Part shown: piece after piece, positions 1 to 6,861 of the stretch | Numbering within the stretch: position 1 is the stretch's first letter | Layout of the letters: every line of letters starts with the position of its first letter | NCBI RefSeq assembly: GCF_900177295.1 | Contig: NZ_FWZX01000048.1 | Coordinates: 1 to 33,880 of the forward strand | Direction of reading: 5' to 3' | Origin: Tistlia consotensis USBA 355 | GTDB taxonomy: Bacteria > Pseudomonadota > Alphaproteobacteria > Kiloniellales > DSM-21159 | Length of the DNA stretch: 33,880 bases | The notes under the pieces: model-generated | The model's input: only the letters and a program-made list of their open reading frames with translations | Database searches by the model: none | Told to the model about the DNA's origin: nothing | Program-made: the position numbers and the translations under genes

Positions 1-228
1 CGCCGCCTGGATCGCCACCGGCGTCTCGTTCGGCGAATGCAGCGGCCGGCGCGAGCGGTCCTCCAGGCCCGCCAGGCCCGCCGCGCGATAGCGCGCCAGC
101 CAGCGATAGCCGACCGTCGGGCTGATCCCGAAGCGCCGGCACAGAGCGCGCTTGTTCGCCCCCTCCCGGCTCGCCAAAAGCACGAACTCCTGACGCTGCG
201 ACACGATCGACACCTCCTGCCAGGGCAT
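1..228 (-). CDS. IS481-family transposase, N-terminal part (truncated by window edge)
   Basis: Reading leftwards from an ATG at 228, the first 76 residues begin MPWQEVSIVSQRQEFVLLAS and continue with an RRFGISPTVGYRWLARY helix-turn-helix and an EDRSRRPLHSPN stretch. This is the characteristic N-terminus of IS481-family DDE transposases: a DNA-binding domain followed by the linker to the integrase core. The catalytic core lies beyond position 1. A GGGAGG sequence lies about 9 nt upstream of the ATG. The frame is open to the window edge, so there is no sign of decay in the visible part. Confidence 0.85.
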   Translation of the reverse strand, partial: MPWQEVSIVSQRQEFVLLASREGANKRALCRRFGISPTVGYRWLARYRAAGLAGLEDRSRRPLHSPNETPVAIQAA

Positions 229-318
229 CGAAAGCCTCCCTCATGAGACCCTCAATGCCGATCAGAATGCGTCCACCATGTCCCCGAACACCCGTCCACC
301 ATCTCTCCGGTCTATACA
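1..318 (-). mobile_element. IS481-family insertion sequence, partial (left part outside window)
   Basis: The minus strand carries the start of an IS481-type transposase. About 90 bp upstream of its start the minus strand reads 5'-TGTATAGACCGG, a TGT end as expected for IS481-family termini, which places the outer end near 318. The leader contains the word GTCCACCAT twice (plus strand, around 269-301). Only one end is visible, so completeness and target duplication cannot be judged. Confidence 0.7.
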
Positions 319-377
319 GACAAGCTCAGGGTGAAGCGAATCGGGTGCTCCTCATCAGATGCCATCCCAAACGGCTT

Positions 378-400
378 CATGGTGAGCTTGTCGAACCATG
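378..400. repeat. REP-like short palindromic element
   Basis: CATGGT at 378-383 and ACCATG at 395-400 form an inverted repeat around GAGCTTGTCGA. This word resembles short intergenic repeats that I recall from alphaproteobacterial genomes. It lies between the IS481 end and the stop codon of the DUF1028 gene, where it could act as a 3' transcript element. Copy number elsewhere in the genome cannot be seen here. Confidence 0.45.
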
Positions 401-442
401 GAGCCGTTCCGGCCAGGACGGATCGGCCCGCCGCAGGCCCCG

Positions 443-1126
443 CTACTCGTCCCCCGGCACGCCGTAGGAAGGGGCCGCGGTCGGGTCGAGGGCGCGGGTG
501 ACGTAGGCGTCGGCCTGGGGCGCCCAGTCCTGCCAGAGGCGGCGCAGGGCCGGGATCGCGCCGTTCGGCTCGTCGTGCCAGTCGACGCGCAGGTCGGCCC
601 AGGGCCAGGCCTCCTCGGCGGCCACGACCAGGCCGGCCGAATGGACCGGTCCCGCCTCGCCGCCGGCGGCGAGCCCGGCCTCCAGGGCACGGACCAGGCG
701 CTCGGCGAGCAGCTCGCCGCCCGACTCCTCGAAGGCGCGGACCATGGCGGCCGGCACGCCCTCGTCGGCCAGCAGGTTGCCGGCGGCGACGCAGTCCGGG
801 CCGACGACCACGGCGGCAAGGCCCAGGGCCCTGGCGCCGCTGTGCCAGGCGATGGCACCCTGGTCGTCGATCAGCGCGACCTGGCGGTATTCCGGATGGG
901 CCTGGGTCGCCAGCAGGGCGTTCATCGCCGCCTGGGCCGGCAGCCCGGCGGCCAGGAAGTCCAGGCCCTTGGGGCCGAGCCGCGGGTCGGTGACGTTCTG
1001 CGTCGCGACCGCCCCGGTGCCGGCCCGCACGAAGGTGCAGCGCGCCGCCACGGCGATCGAGGAGGAGGTGACGGCAACGCCGAGCTGGCCGGTGCGGGCG
1101 CAGCGGGCGGTCAGCGAGAAGGTCAT
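443..1126 (-). CDS. DUF1028 family protein
   Basis: The 227-residue protein begins MTFSLTARCARTGQLGVAVT and contains VGPDCVAAGNLL and a C-terminal WHDEPNGAIPALRRLW segment, all typical of the DUF1028 family. That family is predicted to have an Ntn-hydrolase-like fold. Its substrate is not firmly established, and members often neighbour amino-acid or peptide catabolism genes. An SD (GGAGG) lies 5 nt upstream of the ATG. The gene follows the RidA-family gene by 16 bp on the same strand, which suggests one transcript and a shared metabolic role. It is a host gene, outside the prophage. Confidence 0.88.
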   Translation of the reverse strand: MTFSLTARCARTGQLGVAVTSSSIAVAARCTFVRAGTGAVATQNVTDPRLGPKGLDFLAAGLPAQAAMNALLATQAHPEYRQVALIDDQGAIAWHSGARALGLAAVVVGPDCVAAGNLLADEGVPAAMVRAFEESGGELLAERLVRALEAGLAAGGEAGPVHSAGLVVAAEEAWPWADLRVDWHDEPNGAIPALRRLWQDWAPQADAYVTRALDPTAAPSYGVPGDE

Positions 1127-1142
1127 GGGGTCCTCCAGTCGC

Positions 1143-1571
1143 TCAGGGACGGCCTTCCTCGTAGCGCTTGACCGCCGTGACGTCGATCTCCATCAGCCAG
1201 TCCTCCTTGGCCAGGCCCGCGACGATCAGGCCGGTCGAGACCGGGAACACGCCCTTCAGCTTCGCGCCGACGGCGCGGTAGACGGCGGGCCGGTCCTGCC
1301 GGTCGACGATGTAGATGACGATCTTGACGACATCCTGCAGGCTGGCGCCGCACTCGGCGAGCAGCTGCTCGACGTTGCGCATGGCCTGCTCGGCCTGGGC
1401 GCCGGCGTCGCCGACGCCGACCGTCTCGCCGGTCTCCAGGTCGGTGCCGACCTGGCCGCGCAGGTAGACCGTGTTGCCGGCGACCACGGCCTGGCAGAGA
1501 TCGTTGTCGAGGTTCTGGCCGGGGTAGGTGTCCTTGGTGTTGAAGCGGCGGATGCGCTGGATCGGGGTCAC
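1143..1571 (-). CDS. RidA family (YjgF/YER057c/UK114) protein
   Basis: The 142-residue protein has the RidA-family layout: VYLRGQVGTDLETGE, then QAEQAMRNVEQLLAECGASL, then VVKIVIYIVD and a C-terminal KEDWLMEIDVTAV strand. Canonical RidA deaminates reactive enamine/imine intermediates. This variant lacks the usual C-terminal arginine context of archetypal RidA (it has GLAKEDWLMEIDV), so it may belong to one of the Rid subfamilies with a different substrate. The chosen GTG start at 1571 has a GAGAGGA sequence about 10 nt upstream. It is co-directional with the DUF1028 and methyltransferase genes. Confidence 0.88.
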   Translation of the reverse strand: MTPIQRIRRFNTKDTYPGQNLDNDLCQAVVAGNTVYLRGQVGTDLETGETVGVGDAGAQAEQAMRNVEQLLAECGASLQDVVKIVIYIVDRQDRPAVYRAVGAKLKGVFPVSTGLIVAGLAKEDWLMEIDVTAVKRYEEGRP

Positions 1572-1603
1572 GGGCGGCGGGTCCTCTCGTGGGAGTTGGC
1601 GGG

Positions 1604-2386
1604 TCAGGGCGCGGTGGCGACGGCGATGATCTCGCGCGACGCCTCGGTGAAGGGGTTGCCTTGCCAGTCGCCCTGCCAGGCGACCGGGCCGAAGCCGGCC
1701 TCGGCCAGCAGGCGGGCGATGGTCGGCTGCGGCGCGAAGCGCAGGTCGTTGCGCGTGACGAAGCGCTCGCCGCTGTCCGGGAAGTGGAAGTGGGTCTCGT
1801 AGGTCAGGCGCTCGTCGACCAGCGGCGTGACGTCGTTGTGGATCTCGACGCTGGGGCCATCGGGGCCGCCGCCGGGCAGGGCAAGGATCTCGCGGCTCTG
1901 CTCGGGCGTCCAGGTCAGGTAGGAGCGGAACAGCGGGTTGCGGCTCTCGAAGGCGAGGCGCCCGCCGGGCCTGAGGCAGCGGCGCAGGGCCGCCAGGGTC
2001 GCCGCGATCGCCTTGTCGCTCAGCAGCACCTGGAAGACGTGGCCGGTCATCACCGCGAGATCGAAGGCGGGGGCGTCCGGCAGCGCCTCGGCGGCGCCGT
2101 CGCGCCAGGTCACGCGTTCCGCGCCCGGCTTGGCGCGCGCGATCGCCAGCATCGCCGGCGCCGGGTCGTAGCCGGTCACCCGGTGGCCGTCGTCGGCGAG
2201 AGCCAGGGCGAGCTGGCCCGTGCCGCAGCCGAGGTCGAGGACGTCGAGCCGCGCTCCATTGCCCAGGCCGCCGGCCAGCCGCCGGTAGAAGGCCGTGTCC
2301 TCGGCCGGCGGGCTCATCAGGTCGTAGACCGCCGTCAGGCGCGTGTCTTCGTAGAGGTCCATGGCCGGCCGTTGCGCTCGTGTCAC
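1604..2386 (-). CDS. class I SAM-dependent methyltransferase
   Basis: The glycine-rich motif I, VLDLGCGTGQLALALA, is followed by an acidic loop (GYDPAPAMLAIARAK), motif II/III around FDLAVMTGHVFQVL, and the post-motif LRPGGRLAFESRNPL. This is the order of a Rossmann-fold class I methyltransferase, and 260 residues is a usual length. The substrate cannot be inferred. A GTG at 2386 has a GGAGG upstream, but that G-rich tract belongs to an intergenic repeat, so the internal ATG eight codons later (MDLYEDTR) is an equally good start. It is probably the first gene of a three-gene host unit with RidA and DUF1028. Confidence 0.85.
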   Translation of the reverse strand: MTRAQRPAMDLYEDTRLTAVYDLMSPPAEDTAFYRRLAGGLGNGARLDVLDLGCGTGQLALALADDGHRVTGYDPAPAMLAIARAKPGAERVTWRDGAAEALPDAPAFDLAVMTGHVFQVLLSDKAIAATLAALRRCLRPGGRLAFESRNPLFRSYLTWTPEQSREILALPGGGPDGPSVEIHNDVTPLVDERLTYETHFHFPDSGERFVTRNDLRFAPQPTIARLLAEAGFGPVAWQGDWQGNPFTEASREIIAVATAP

Positions 2387-2389
2387 CCC

Positions 2390-2446
2390 TCACCCTCCCA
2401 CGGCCTGACGGCCGCGGGCCCCTCCCTCTCCCCCAAGGGGCGAGGG
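2390..2446. repeat. C-rich imperfect palindrome, probable dispersed intergenic repeat
   Basis: The stretch holds runs of CCCTC/CTCCC ending in an imperfect palindrome at 2424-2446 (CCCTCTCCCC and GGGGCGAGGG around CAA). Such C-rich inverted repeats are common between genes of GC-rich proteobacteria. It lies directly upstream of the methyltransferase start, just outside the presumed phage end. Confidence 0.4.
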
Positions 2447-2475
2447 AAAACAAGGGCGCCGTTCGAATCCCTCGC

Positions 2476-2542
2476 TGTTAGGTGACACATAGACCTGGAG
2501 TGAGGCGGGATACCGCGGGACCAGGCGGGATATGGTGGGACA
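2476..2542. other. candidate left end of the Mu-like prophage (attL)
   Basis: Mu-like phages start with a TG dinucleotide, usually TGT. The sequence TGTTAGGTGACACATAGACC begins at 2476, upstream of the host methyltransferase and about 240 bp before the end of the repressor gene. It is followed at once by a tandem repeat that could hold transposase-binding sites. The five bases before it (CTCGC, 2471-2475) would be one copy of the target duplication. The right end is not in the window, so the exact boundary cannot be confirmed. The remaining noncoding DNA up to 2719 is G-rich and shows no gene I can support. Confidence 0.4.
2503..2542. repeat. two tandem 20-bp repeats near the phage left end
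   Basis: AGGCGGGATACCGCGGGACC (2503-2522) is followed directly by AGGCGGGATATGGTGGGACA (2523-2542). The copies differ at four of twenty positions, and each is itself built of two roughly 10-bp GGGA-containing units. Tandem sites of about 20 bp at this location fit MuA-type transposase end-binding sites in known transposable phages, but binding is inferred. Confidence 0.6.
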
Positions 2543-2719
2543 GGGCGCGGAAAACTGCGGTTGAGCGGGAGCCAGGCGCGACGAAGCGCGCCGCGGCCTG
2601 ATTCCTGGAGTCGGCGGCGACGGCGGGGGCTTTGACACGGGAATCGGGAGTCGGCGCGCGCGGTTCGAGCAAGCCGCCAGAAGCGTTCAAGCGGGCGGCG
2701 CAGAGCGTTCGACGAGGGC

Positions 2720-3451
2720 TCAAACGACCCTCGCGACCCAGCGGACGCGGCCGACGACTTGGACCTCGTCGCCGCGGGAGCGCGGAAGCAGCATCGGCTC
2801 GTAGAGGTCGCTGTTGTCGCTGATGATCAGCAGCCCATCCACAGCTCGGCGCAGGCGCTTCACCAGCAACGCATCCTCCCAGACGAGCGCGAAAAGGCCG
2901 TCGTTCACGGTGCGGCTGCTGGTGTCGATCATGACCAGGTCGCCGTCGCTCAAGGTCGGCTCCATGGAGTCGCCGGCGACCTCGACCATAACCAGGTCCC
3001 GCGTCGTGCCGCGGCCGAGCTTGCGGCGCAGGAACTTGGGCGTGAAGGGGATCTCGTCGAGCAGCTCCGCGCGCTGCGCGAACCCGCCCCCGCCGGCCGA
3101 GAGCTGGACGTCGTAGCGCGGAATGCCGACGAACTGATCCTGCGGATTTGCGGCTCGCGGCTGTGCGCCCGATTCGCCCGGCGAGCTGGGTCCTTCACCA
3201 GTCGCGAGCCAAGCGACGTTGCGCTCGAGCACGTTCGCACACGCAACAAGGTAGGTGAGCCCAGGCTCACTCTCGCCCTTCAGCCAGCTGTTGACCGTCG
3301 ACGGCGCGGCGCCAATCGACTTGGCGAGCCACGTTCCGCTGCGCCCTTCCAGGGAATCTCGGAGCCGTTCGGAAAACACACCGAAACGGTTGGCCGCCGA
3401 AACTGTGTCGGACCCGGAAACTTCGTCATCGCGCGTCACGGTTTCGGCCAT
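2720..3451 (-). CDS. LexA/CI-type phage repressor (HTH + S24 peptidase)
   Basis: The protein has an N-terminal helix-turn-helix (about residues 24-60, LAKSIGAAPSTVNSWLKGE) and a C-terminal S24 autoproteolysis domain. The nucleophile is Ser162 in GDSMEPTLSDGD and the general base is Lys198 in ALLVKRL. A likely Ala-Gly cleavage site lies at 119-120 (LSAGGGG). It should keep the prophage silent by repressing the divergent early promoter, and RecA-stimulated self-cleavage on DNA damage would relieve it. The 243-aa start at 3451 fits the family length but has no SD. An in-frame ATG at 3535 (271 aa) has a weak GGAAAG. A short hairpin (CGAGGG/CCCTCG, 2713-2733) spans the stop codon. Confidence 0.88.
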   Translation of the reverse strand: MAETVTRDDEVSGSDTVSAANRFGVFSERLRDSLEGRSGTWLAKSIGAAPSTVNSWLKGESEPGLTYLVACANVLERNVAWLATGEGPSSPGESGAQPRAANPQDQFVGIPRYDVQLSAGGGGFAQRAELLDEIPFTPKFLRRKLGRGTTRDLVMVEVAGDSMEPTLSDGDLVMIDTSSRTVNDGLFALVWEDALLVKRLRRAVDGLLIISDNSDLYEPMLLPRSRGDEVQVVGRVRWVARVV

Positions 3452-3482
3452 CCGACTGGAATCGCTTGTTTTTTGTCCATGC

Positions 3483-3500
3483 TGGCCGGATTTACGGCCA
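3483..3500. promoter_or_regulatory. candidate repressor/Ner operator palindrome
   Basis: TGGCCG-N6-CGGCCA is a perfect 18-bp inverted repeat in the relatively AT-rich stretch between the repressor and the Ner-like gene. A second palindrome, TCGGCCGA, lies at 3535-3542, and TTTCGGCCA occurs again near 3442. The shared CGGCC core suggests a set of operator half-sites. Which protein binds is not known. Confidence 0.45.
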
Positions 3501-3529
3501 ATTGCGATCTGTGATGGTTTGTTTTCCGT

Positions 3530-3557
3530 TTGCATCGGCCGACTTTCCGAATATCCT
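3530..3557 (+). promoter_or_regulatory. candidate early promoter for the ner-parB run
   Basis: TTGCAT (3530-3535) and TATCCT (3552-3557) are separated by 16 bp and resemble sigma70 -35/-10 boxes pointing towards the Ner-like gene at 3614. The palindrome TCGGCCGA overlaps the -35 and start of the spacer, so a bound repressor would block it. The leader also holds a CCGGCC/GGCCGG inverted repeat (3580-3597). Confidence 0.35.
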
Positions 3558-3613
3558 GACTTCTCGTTCGTGCATACCACCGGCCTGGCAGGGCCGGCAG
3601 CGAGAGGGAAGCG

Positions 3614-3904
3614 ATGGCACTCGCCAATCAGCACCCCGAGGACGTCAAGGCGGCGGTCCGGAAGACCGGCATCACCCTGACGGCGCTCGGAATCAGGGCC
3701 GGCATCCCCGGCGCGACGGTCCGGAAGTGCCTCTACACGCCCTGTCCGAAGGGCAACCGCGTGGTCGCCGACTACCTGGGCCTGGATCTCTTCGCGCTCT
3801 GGCCCGAGTGGTACGACCGCGACGGCAACCGCCTCAGCTCTCGTTCGCGAAAGACTAGCGCCGCGCGATCCGCCGGTCATCGTCAGAAAGCGGCGGCGGC
3901 GTGA
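3614..3904 (+). CDS. ner: Ner-like (Nlp family) DNA-binding regulator
   Basis: The 96-residue protein has the layout of Mu Ner: HPEDVKAAVRKTGITLTALG, a recognition region GIPGATVRKCLYTPCPKGN, then VVADYLGLDLFALWPEWYD, a close match to the family's IADALGI..EIWPSRY pattern. Ner represses both the repressor and early promoters to permit lytic development. Here it is the first gene diverging from the repressor, as in Mu. The basic C-terminal tail (SRSRKTSAARSAGHRQKAAAA) is longer than in Mu Ner. An SD (GAGAGGGAAG) precedes the ATG. The stop overlaps the next gene (GTGA). Confidence 0.85.
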   Translation: MALANQHPEDVKAAVRKTGITLTALGIRAGIPGATVRKCLYTPCPKGNRVVADYLGLDLFALWPEWYDRDGNRLSSRSRKTSAARSAGHRQKAAAA

Positions 3905-4794
3905 ACATGGCGACGACCCCAGACTCGCCGACCGCCCTGACCCTGCCGATCGCCCAGATCCGTATCCCGGAGCGGCTGCGCGAGGTCGACCCGGACTATG
4001 TCGACGGCCTCAAGACATCGATCGCGCTGCAGGGCATCACGACGCCGCTGACGGTACGCCCGGCGCGCGACGCCACGGCCGGCGGCAAGTGGGGCAAGGC
4101 AATTCCCGGAACCTGGGACTTGGTAGCCGGCGCGCACCGCCTGCAGGCGGCGCGCGAGCTCGGCCTCGCGGGGGTGCCGGCGCTGATCATCGACCCGGCC
4201 AGCCCCGACGAGGCCCGCCTCGCGGAGATCGACGAGAACCTGGTCCGGCACGAGCTCAGCCCGCTCGACCGGGCGTCCTTCCTGGCCGAGCGTAAGGCGA
4301 TCCACGAGCGGCTGTTCCCGGAGACGAGGCAGCACGCCGCCGGCGGCCACGCCAAGGCCGGGTCTGCGAGCGACACGATGTCGTTTGCAGAGTCGACGGC
4401 GGCGCGCCTGAACATCTCGCGCAAGACGATCGAACGCGCCGTGAGGATTGCGGCCTGCATCCCGCCCGAGCTGCGGCGCCGGATCGCGCGCGACAGGCTG
4501 ATCCACACGCAGGCGGAGCTGCTCGCCCTGGCGGACCTCGAGCCGAGCCTACGCCCGATGGTCGTCGACCTTCTGGCGGACGGGACGGCGAAAACCGTCC
4601 GCGCGGCAGTCGAGCGGATATCGGGTCGCGCACTGCCCTCGACCGACGCCGCGACCGTGCAGCTGCGCCGGCTGAAGGATCGCTGGGTCCGGGCATCGCT
4701 GCGCGTGCGACGGCAGTTCATCCAGGAACTGCATGCCCATGGCGAGATCCCGGCCGAGTGGCTCAGCACCCCCAACGAGGAGGAAGAGGCGTGA
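3901..4794 (+). CDS. ParB/RepB/Spo0J-like DNA-binding protein
   Basis: The N-terminal ParB-type domain starts at LPIAQIRIPERLREVD. It has the conserved boxes GAHRLQAA (residues 77-84) and DENLVRHELS (111-120), which in the ParB family take part in CTP/nucleotide binding. A central helix-turn-helix (STAARLNISRKTIERAVRIA) follows. No ParA partner is encoded nearby, so plasmid-type partitioning is unlikely. A regulatory or DNA-spreading role in early phage development is my inference. The GTG start overlaps the ner stop by 4 bp; ATG at 3907 is an alternative. The stop overlaps the next gene. Confidence 0.82.
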   Translation: MNMATTPDSPTALTLPIAQIRIPERLREVDPDYVDGLKTSIALQGITTPLTVRPARDATAGGKWGKAIPGTWDLVAGAHRLQAARELGLAGVPALIIDPASPDEARLAEIDENLVRHELSPLDRASFLAERKAIHERLFPETRQHAAGGHAKAGSASDTMSFAESTAARLNISRKTIERAVRIAACIPPELRRRIARDRLIHTQAELLALADLEPSLRPMVVDLLADGTAKTVRAAVERISGRALPSTDAATVQLRRLKDRWVRASLRVRRQFIQELHAHGEIPAEWLSTPNEEEEA

Positions 4795-6014
4795 ACAGCC
4801 TGCAGAAGCTGGAGGCCAACCTGGAGCGCGCGTGGCAGGCCGAAGACGCCGCCCGCGCCGCCTACGCGACGGCCGAGGCCGCCGCGGACCGCGCCCGCGA
4901 CGCGCTCGACCGGCACGCCCAGCGCGTCAAGGCGGCGTTCGACATCTCCTACGCCACCATCGACCGGGCGCCCGAGGCGCGCCTCGGGCACGAGCCGATC
5001 GGGCCGCTGCTCGACGAGCAGGAGCGCCTGCTGGCCGTCTTCTCGGCGGCTTCCCGCAGCCGCTCGGAGGCCTCGCGGGCGGCGCACGCGGCCTGGCGGC
5101 GGCGCTTCAACCTCGAGCAGAAGCTCGACCGGGCGCGGGCAGCGGCGGCGGAGACGCCACGGGACGGAAAGGCGGCCGGCTTCGCCGATACCAAGGCCGC
5201 GCGGCGGTACATGAGCGCGCGCAACCGCTGTCGGATGGCGGTCGAGCCGGCCGCGGCGGCCGGCGACGAGCAGCAAGAGTTCTGGGCGCGCTTCTTCGAG
5301 TTCGCGAAGGGCGCCATCTACCCGAAGCCCGACAAGCTGTACGACTGGGAGGCTCTGTGGCAGGGCGAACAAGAGCGCGCCTACGACGTCGCCAAGCGAC
5401 ATGACGACCTGCTCTCAGTCTTCGGGCTCGTGGCGAACAAGGAAGCCGACCCGATCGACGCGGCCCTGGTGCCGCTGATCGAGCGGCTCGGCGAGTTCAC
5501 CTGGCGCGAGGTCTTCGAGGCCTGGGCCGGTGCGAACCTGCAGGACGACCAGGCCTGGGGTCACTTCGTCTGCGTCATCCGGATGCTGCCTTTCGACCCC
5601 AGGCGGAGCGCTGCGGAGGCGACCGCCGCAGCCACCACGCCCGAGAAGACCGGCTGCTGCGGGGTCAACGTCTACGTCGGCGGCCTGCAGGCCGATCTGC
5701 TGGCCAAGATCGCCGCCGTCCGCGGCGGCGTGATCCATCTCACCGCCAAGGAAGCCGAGGCTGTCAGGTCGTTCGCGGCCCTGACGGAGCCGGTACCCTC
5801 CGGCCGGGCTCCCAAGCCCGACGACACCGAATCGCGCGTGCCCGATCCCAACCACACCTGCTGGAGCGGCACGGAGGTCTATTTCCACCCCAAGCTCGCC
5901 AAGATCATCCTCGAGCTGGCGCACTACCTGCCGCAGAGCGGCAGGTTGATCGGCGTCACCTGGGACGATCTCAGGGAGATCAAAGAGTTCGCGGCGGGGC
6001 TCGAGCTGCCGTGA
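4791..6014 (+). CDS. phage early protein of unknown function (407 aa)
   Basis: I do not recognise a family. The first 120 residues are alanine- and arginine-rich and helical, probably coiled coil (KLEANLERAWQAEDAARAAY). The C-terminal half looks globular and contains GCCGVNVYVGGL, LTAKEAEAVRSFAAL, and a cysteine/histidine segment PNHTCWSGTEVYFHPKLAK. The GTG start at 4791 overlaps the ParB-like stop (GTGA) and has a GAGGAAGAGG sequence just upstream. Translational coupling with the ParB-like gene suggests a linked role in the early programme. Confidence 0.75.
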   Translation: MNSLQKLEANLERAWQAEDAARAAYATAEAAADRARDALDRHAQRVKAAFDISYATIDRAPEARLGHEPIGPLLDEQERLLAVFSAASRSRSEASRAAHAAWRRRFNLEQKLDRARAAAAETPRDGKAAGFADTKAARRYMSARNRCRMAVEPAAAAGDEQQEFWARFFEFAKGAIYPKPDKLYDWEALWQGEQERAYDVAKRHDDLLSVFGLVANKEADPIDAALVPLIERLGEFTWREVFEAWAGANLQDDQAWGHFVCVIRMLPFDPRRSAAEATAAATTPEKTGCCGVNVYVGGLQADLLAKIAAVRGGVIHLTAKEAEAVRSFAALTEPVPSGRAPKPDDTESRVPDPNHTCWSGTEVYFHPKLAKIILELAHYLPQSGRLIGVTWDDLREIKEFAAGLELP

Positions 6015-6025
6015 CGGCGCGGCGG

Positions 6026-6211
6026 CTAGTCTTGCGCCGGCACTTCGCCGCCCAGCTCGGCGGTCGCCTGCTCGAGCGCGCGGAAGGTCTTGACCAGATC
6101 TTCCTTCAGCAGGCGATCGCCGCTGCCCGGCTGGTCGAACCGGGCACGGCTGCTCCGGTCGGCGACGATCTCGAAGGCCATTTCGAACAGCCGCTCCTTG
6201 GAAACCAACAT
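6026..6211 (-). CDS. small protein of unknown function (61 aa), antisense to the early run
   Basis: It begins MLVSKERLFEMAFEIVADRS and ends in a helical, acidic stretch. The family is not recognised. A strong SD (GAGGAGGGGAAG) lies immediately before the ATG, which is the main reason to accept it. It points against the surrounding early genes, and its end lies 11 bp from the stop of the 407-aa gene. Its promoter would have to lie in the 209-bp noncoding stretch 6212-6420. It could be a lysogeny-expressed cargo gene, but nothing in the sequence settles that. Confidence 0.6.
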   Translation of the reverse strand: MLVSKERLFEMAFEIVADRSSRARFDQPGSGDRLLKEDLVKTFRALEQATAELGGEVPAQD

Positions 6212-6345
6212 CTTCCCCTCCTCGGTTGTCTGGCAACGCCGAGTGTAGGGGCCGGCCGGGCCGCCGTCATCGGGACGGTGCGCCCGGCCACGCTGCCGAC
6301 GTCGAGCCGGGGCCCAGAGATCCCGGCCAGGACGCGGCTGCCTGA

Positions 6346-6380
6346 CGCCTCCGGCGAGACCCCCGCACGCGCCGGAGGCG
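6346..6380. promoter_or_regulatory. strong hairpin upstream of the transposition genes
   Basis: CGCCTCCGGCG (6346-6356) and CGCCGGAGGCG (6370-6380) form a perfect 11-bp stem with a 13-nt loop. There is no T-run, so it is not a textbook terminator. The 3' arm contains GGAGG, the only SD-like word for a start at 6391, so the hairpin may hide a ribosome site. It is the most marked structure in the noncoding stretch 6212-6420. Confidence 0.5.
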
Positions 6381-6420
6381 CCCTCTGACCATGGTGCGGG
6401 TCCTGGGGGACACCAGAACG

Positions 6421-6861
6421 ATGGATCTCTTGGACTGGCAGCCGCCGGAACAGCTGGTTGTCGGGCGCTACCCGGAGAACCTGGTGCGCAGCCAGAGCTT
6501 GCGGGACCGGATCTCGCTGGCGGTCGCCGAGACGCTGAAGTCCTGCGATCGGGACCGTGAGGATCTGGCCGCGGAGATGTCCGCCTGGCTGGGCGAGGAG
6601 GTCAGCCGCAACATGCTGGACGCCTACGCCAGCCAGGGGCGGGCCGACCACACGATCAGCTTCCTGCGCCTGCTGGCGCTGGTGCACGTCACCGACGATC
6701 TGCGACTGCTGCAGCTCGGCGCCGAGTTGTTCGGCCACAGTGTGGTCGACGACAAGTTCCTGCCTTGGGTCGAGGTCGGCCAGCTCGCGGCCGGCAGGGA
6801 GGAGATCGGCAAGGCTTTCGACAGCGCGCTCCGGCAGGCACGGAAGGGGGCCGGCCGGTGA
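6421..6861 (+). CDS. early protein preceding the transposase (146 aa), function unknown
   Basis: The protein begins MDLLDWQPPEQLVVGRYPEN. Its core (DREDLAAEMSAWLGEEVSRNMLDAYASQG then HTISFLRLLALVHVTDDL) reads like a helical DNA-binding fold with a helix-turn-helix-like segment. Genes of this kind lie directly before A in some transposable phages, but I cannot name the family. The start at 6421 has a GGGGGA upstream. An in-frame ATG at 6391 would add ten residues and put the SD inside a hairpin. The stop overlaps the transposase start (GTGA), so the two are probably translationally coupled. Confidence 0.75.
   Translation: MDLLDWQPPEQLVVGRYPENLVRSQSLRDRISLAVAETLKSCDRDREDLAAEMSAWLGEEVSRNMLDAYASQGRADHTISFLRLLALVHVTDDLRLLQLGAELFGHSVVDDKFLPWVEVGQLAAGREEIGKAFDSALRQARKGAGR

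Noticed and set aside
398-2485. Plus-strand frames opposite the three host genes
   Set aside because: The minus-strand products are recognisable families; the plus-strand frames are not.
2478-2723. Small minus-strand frames in the left-end gap
   Set aside because: They run through the tandem repeats, lack SDs and would cross the presumed phage boundary.
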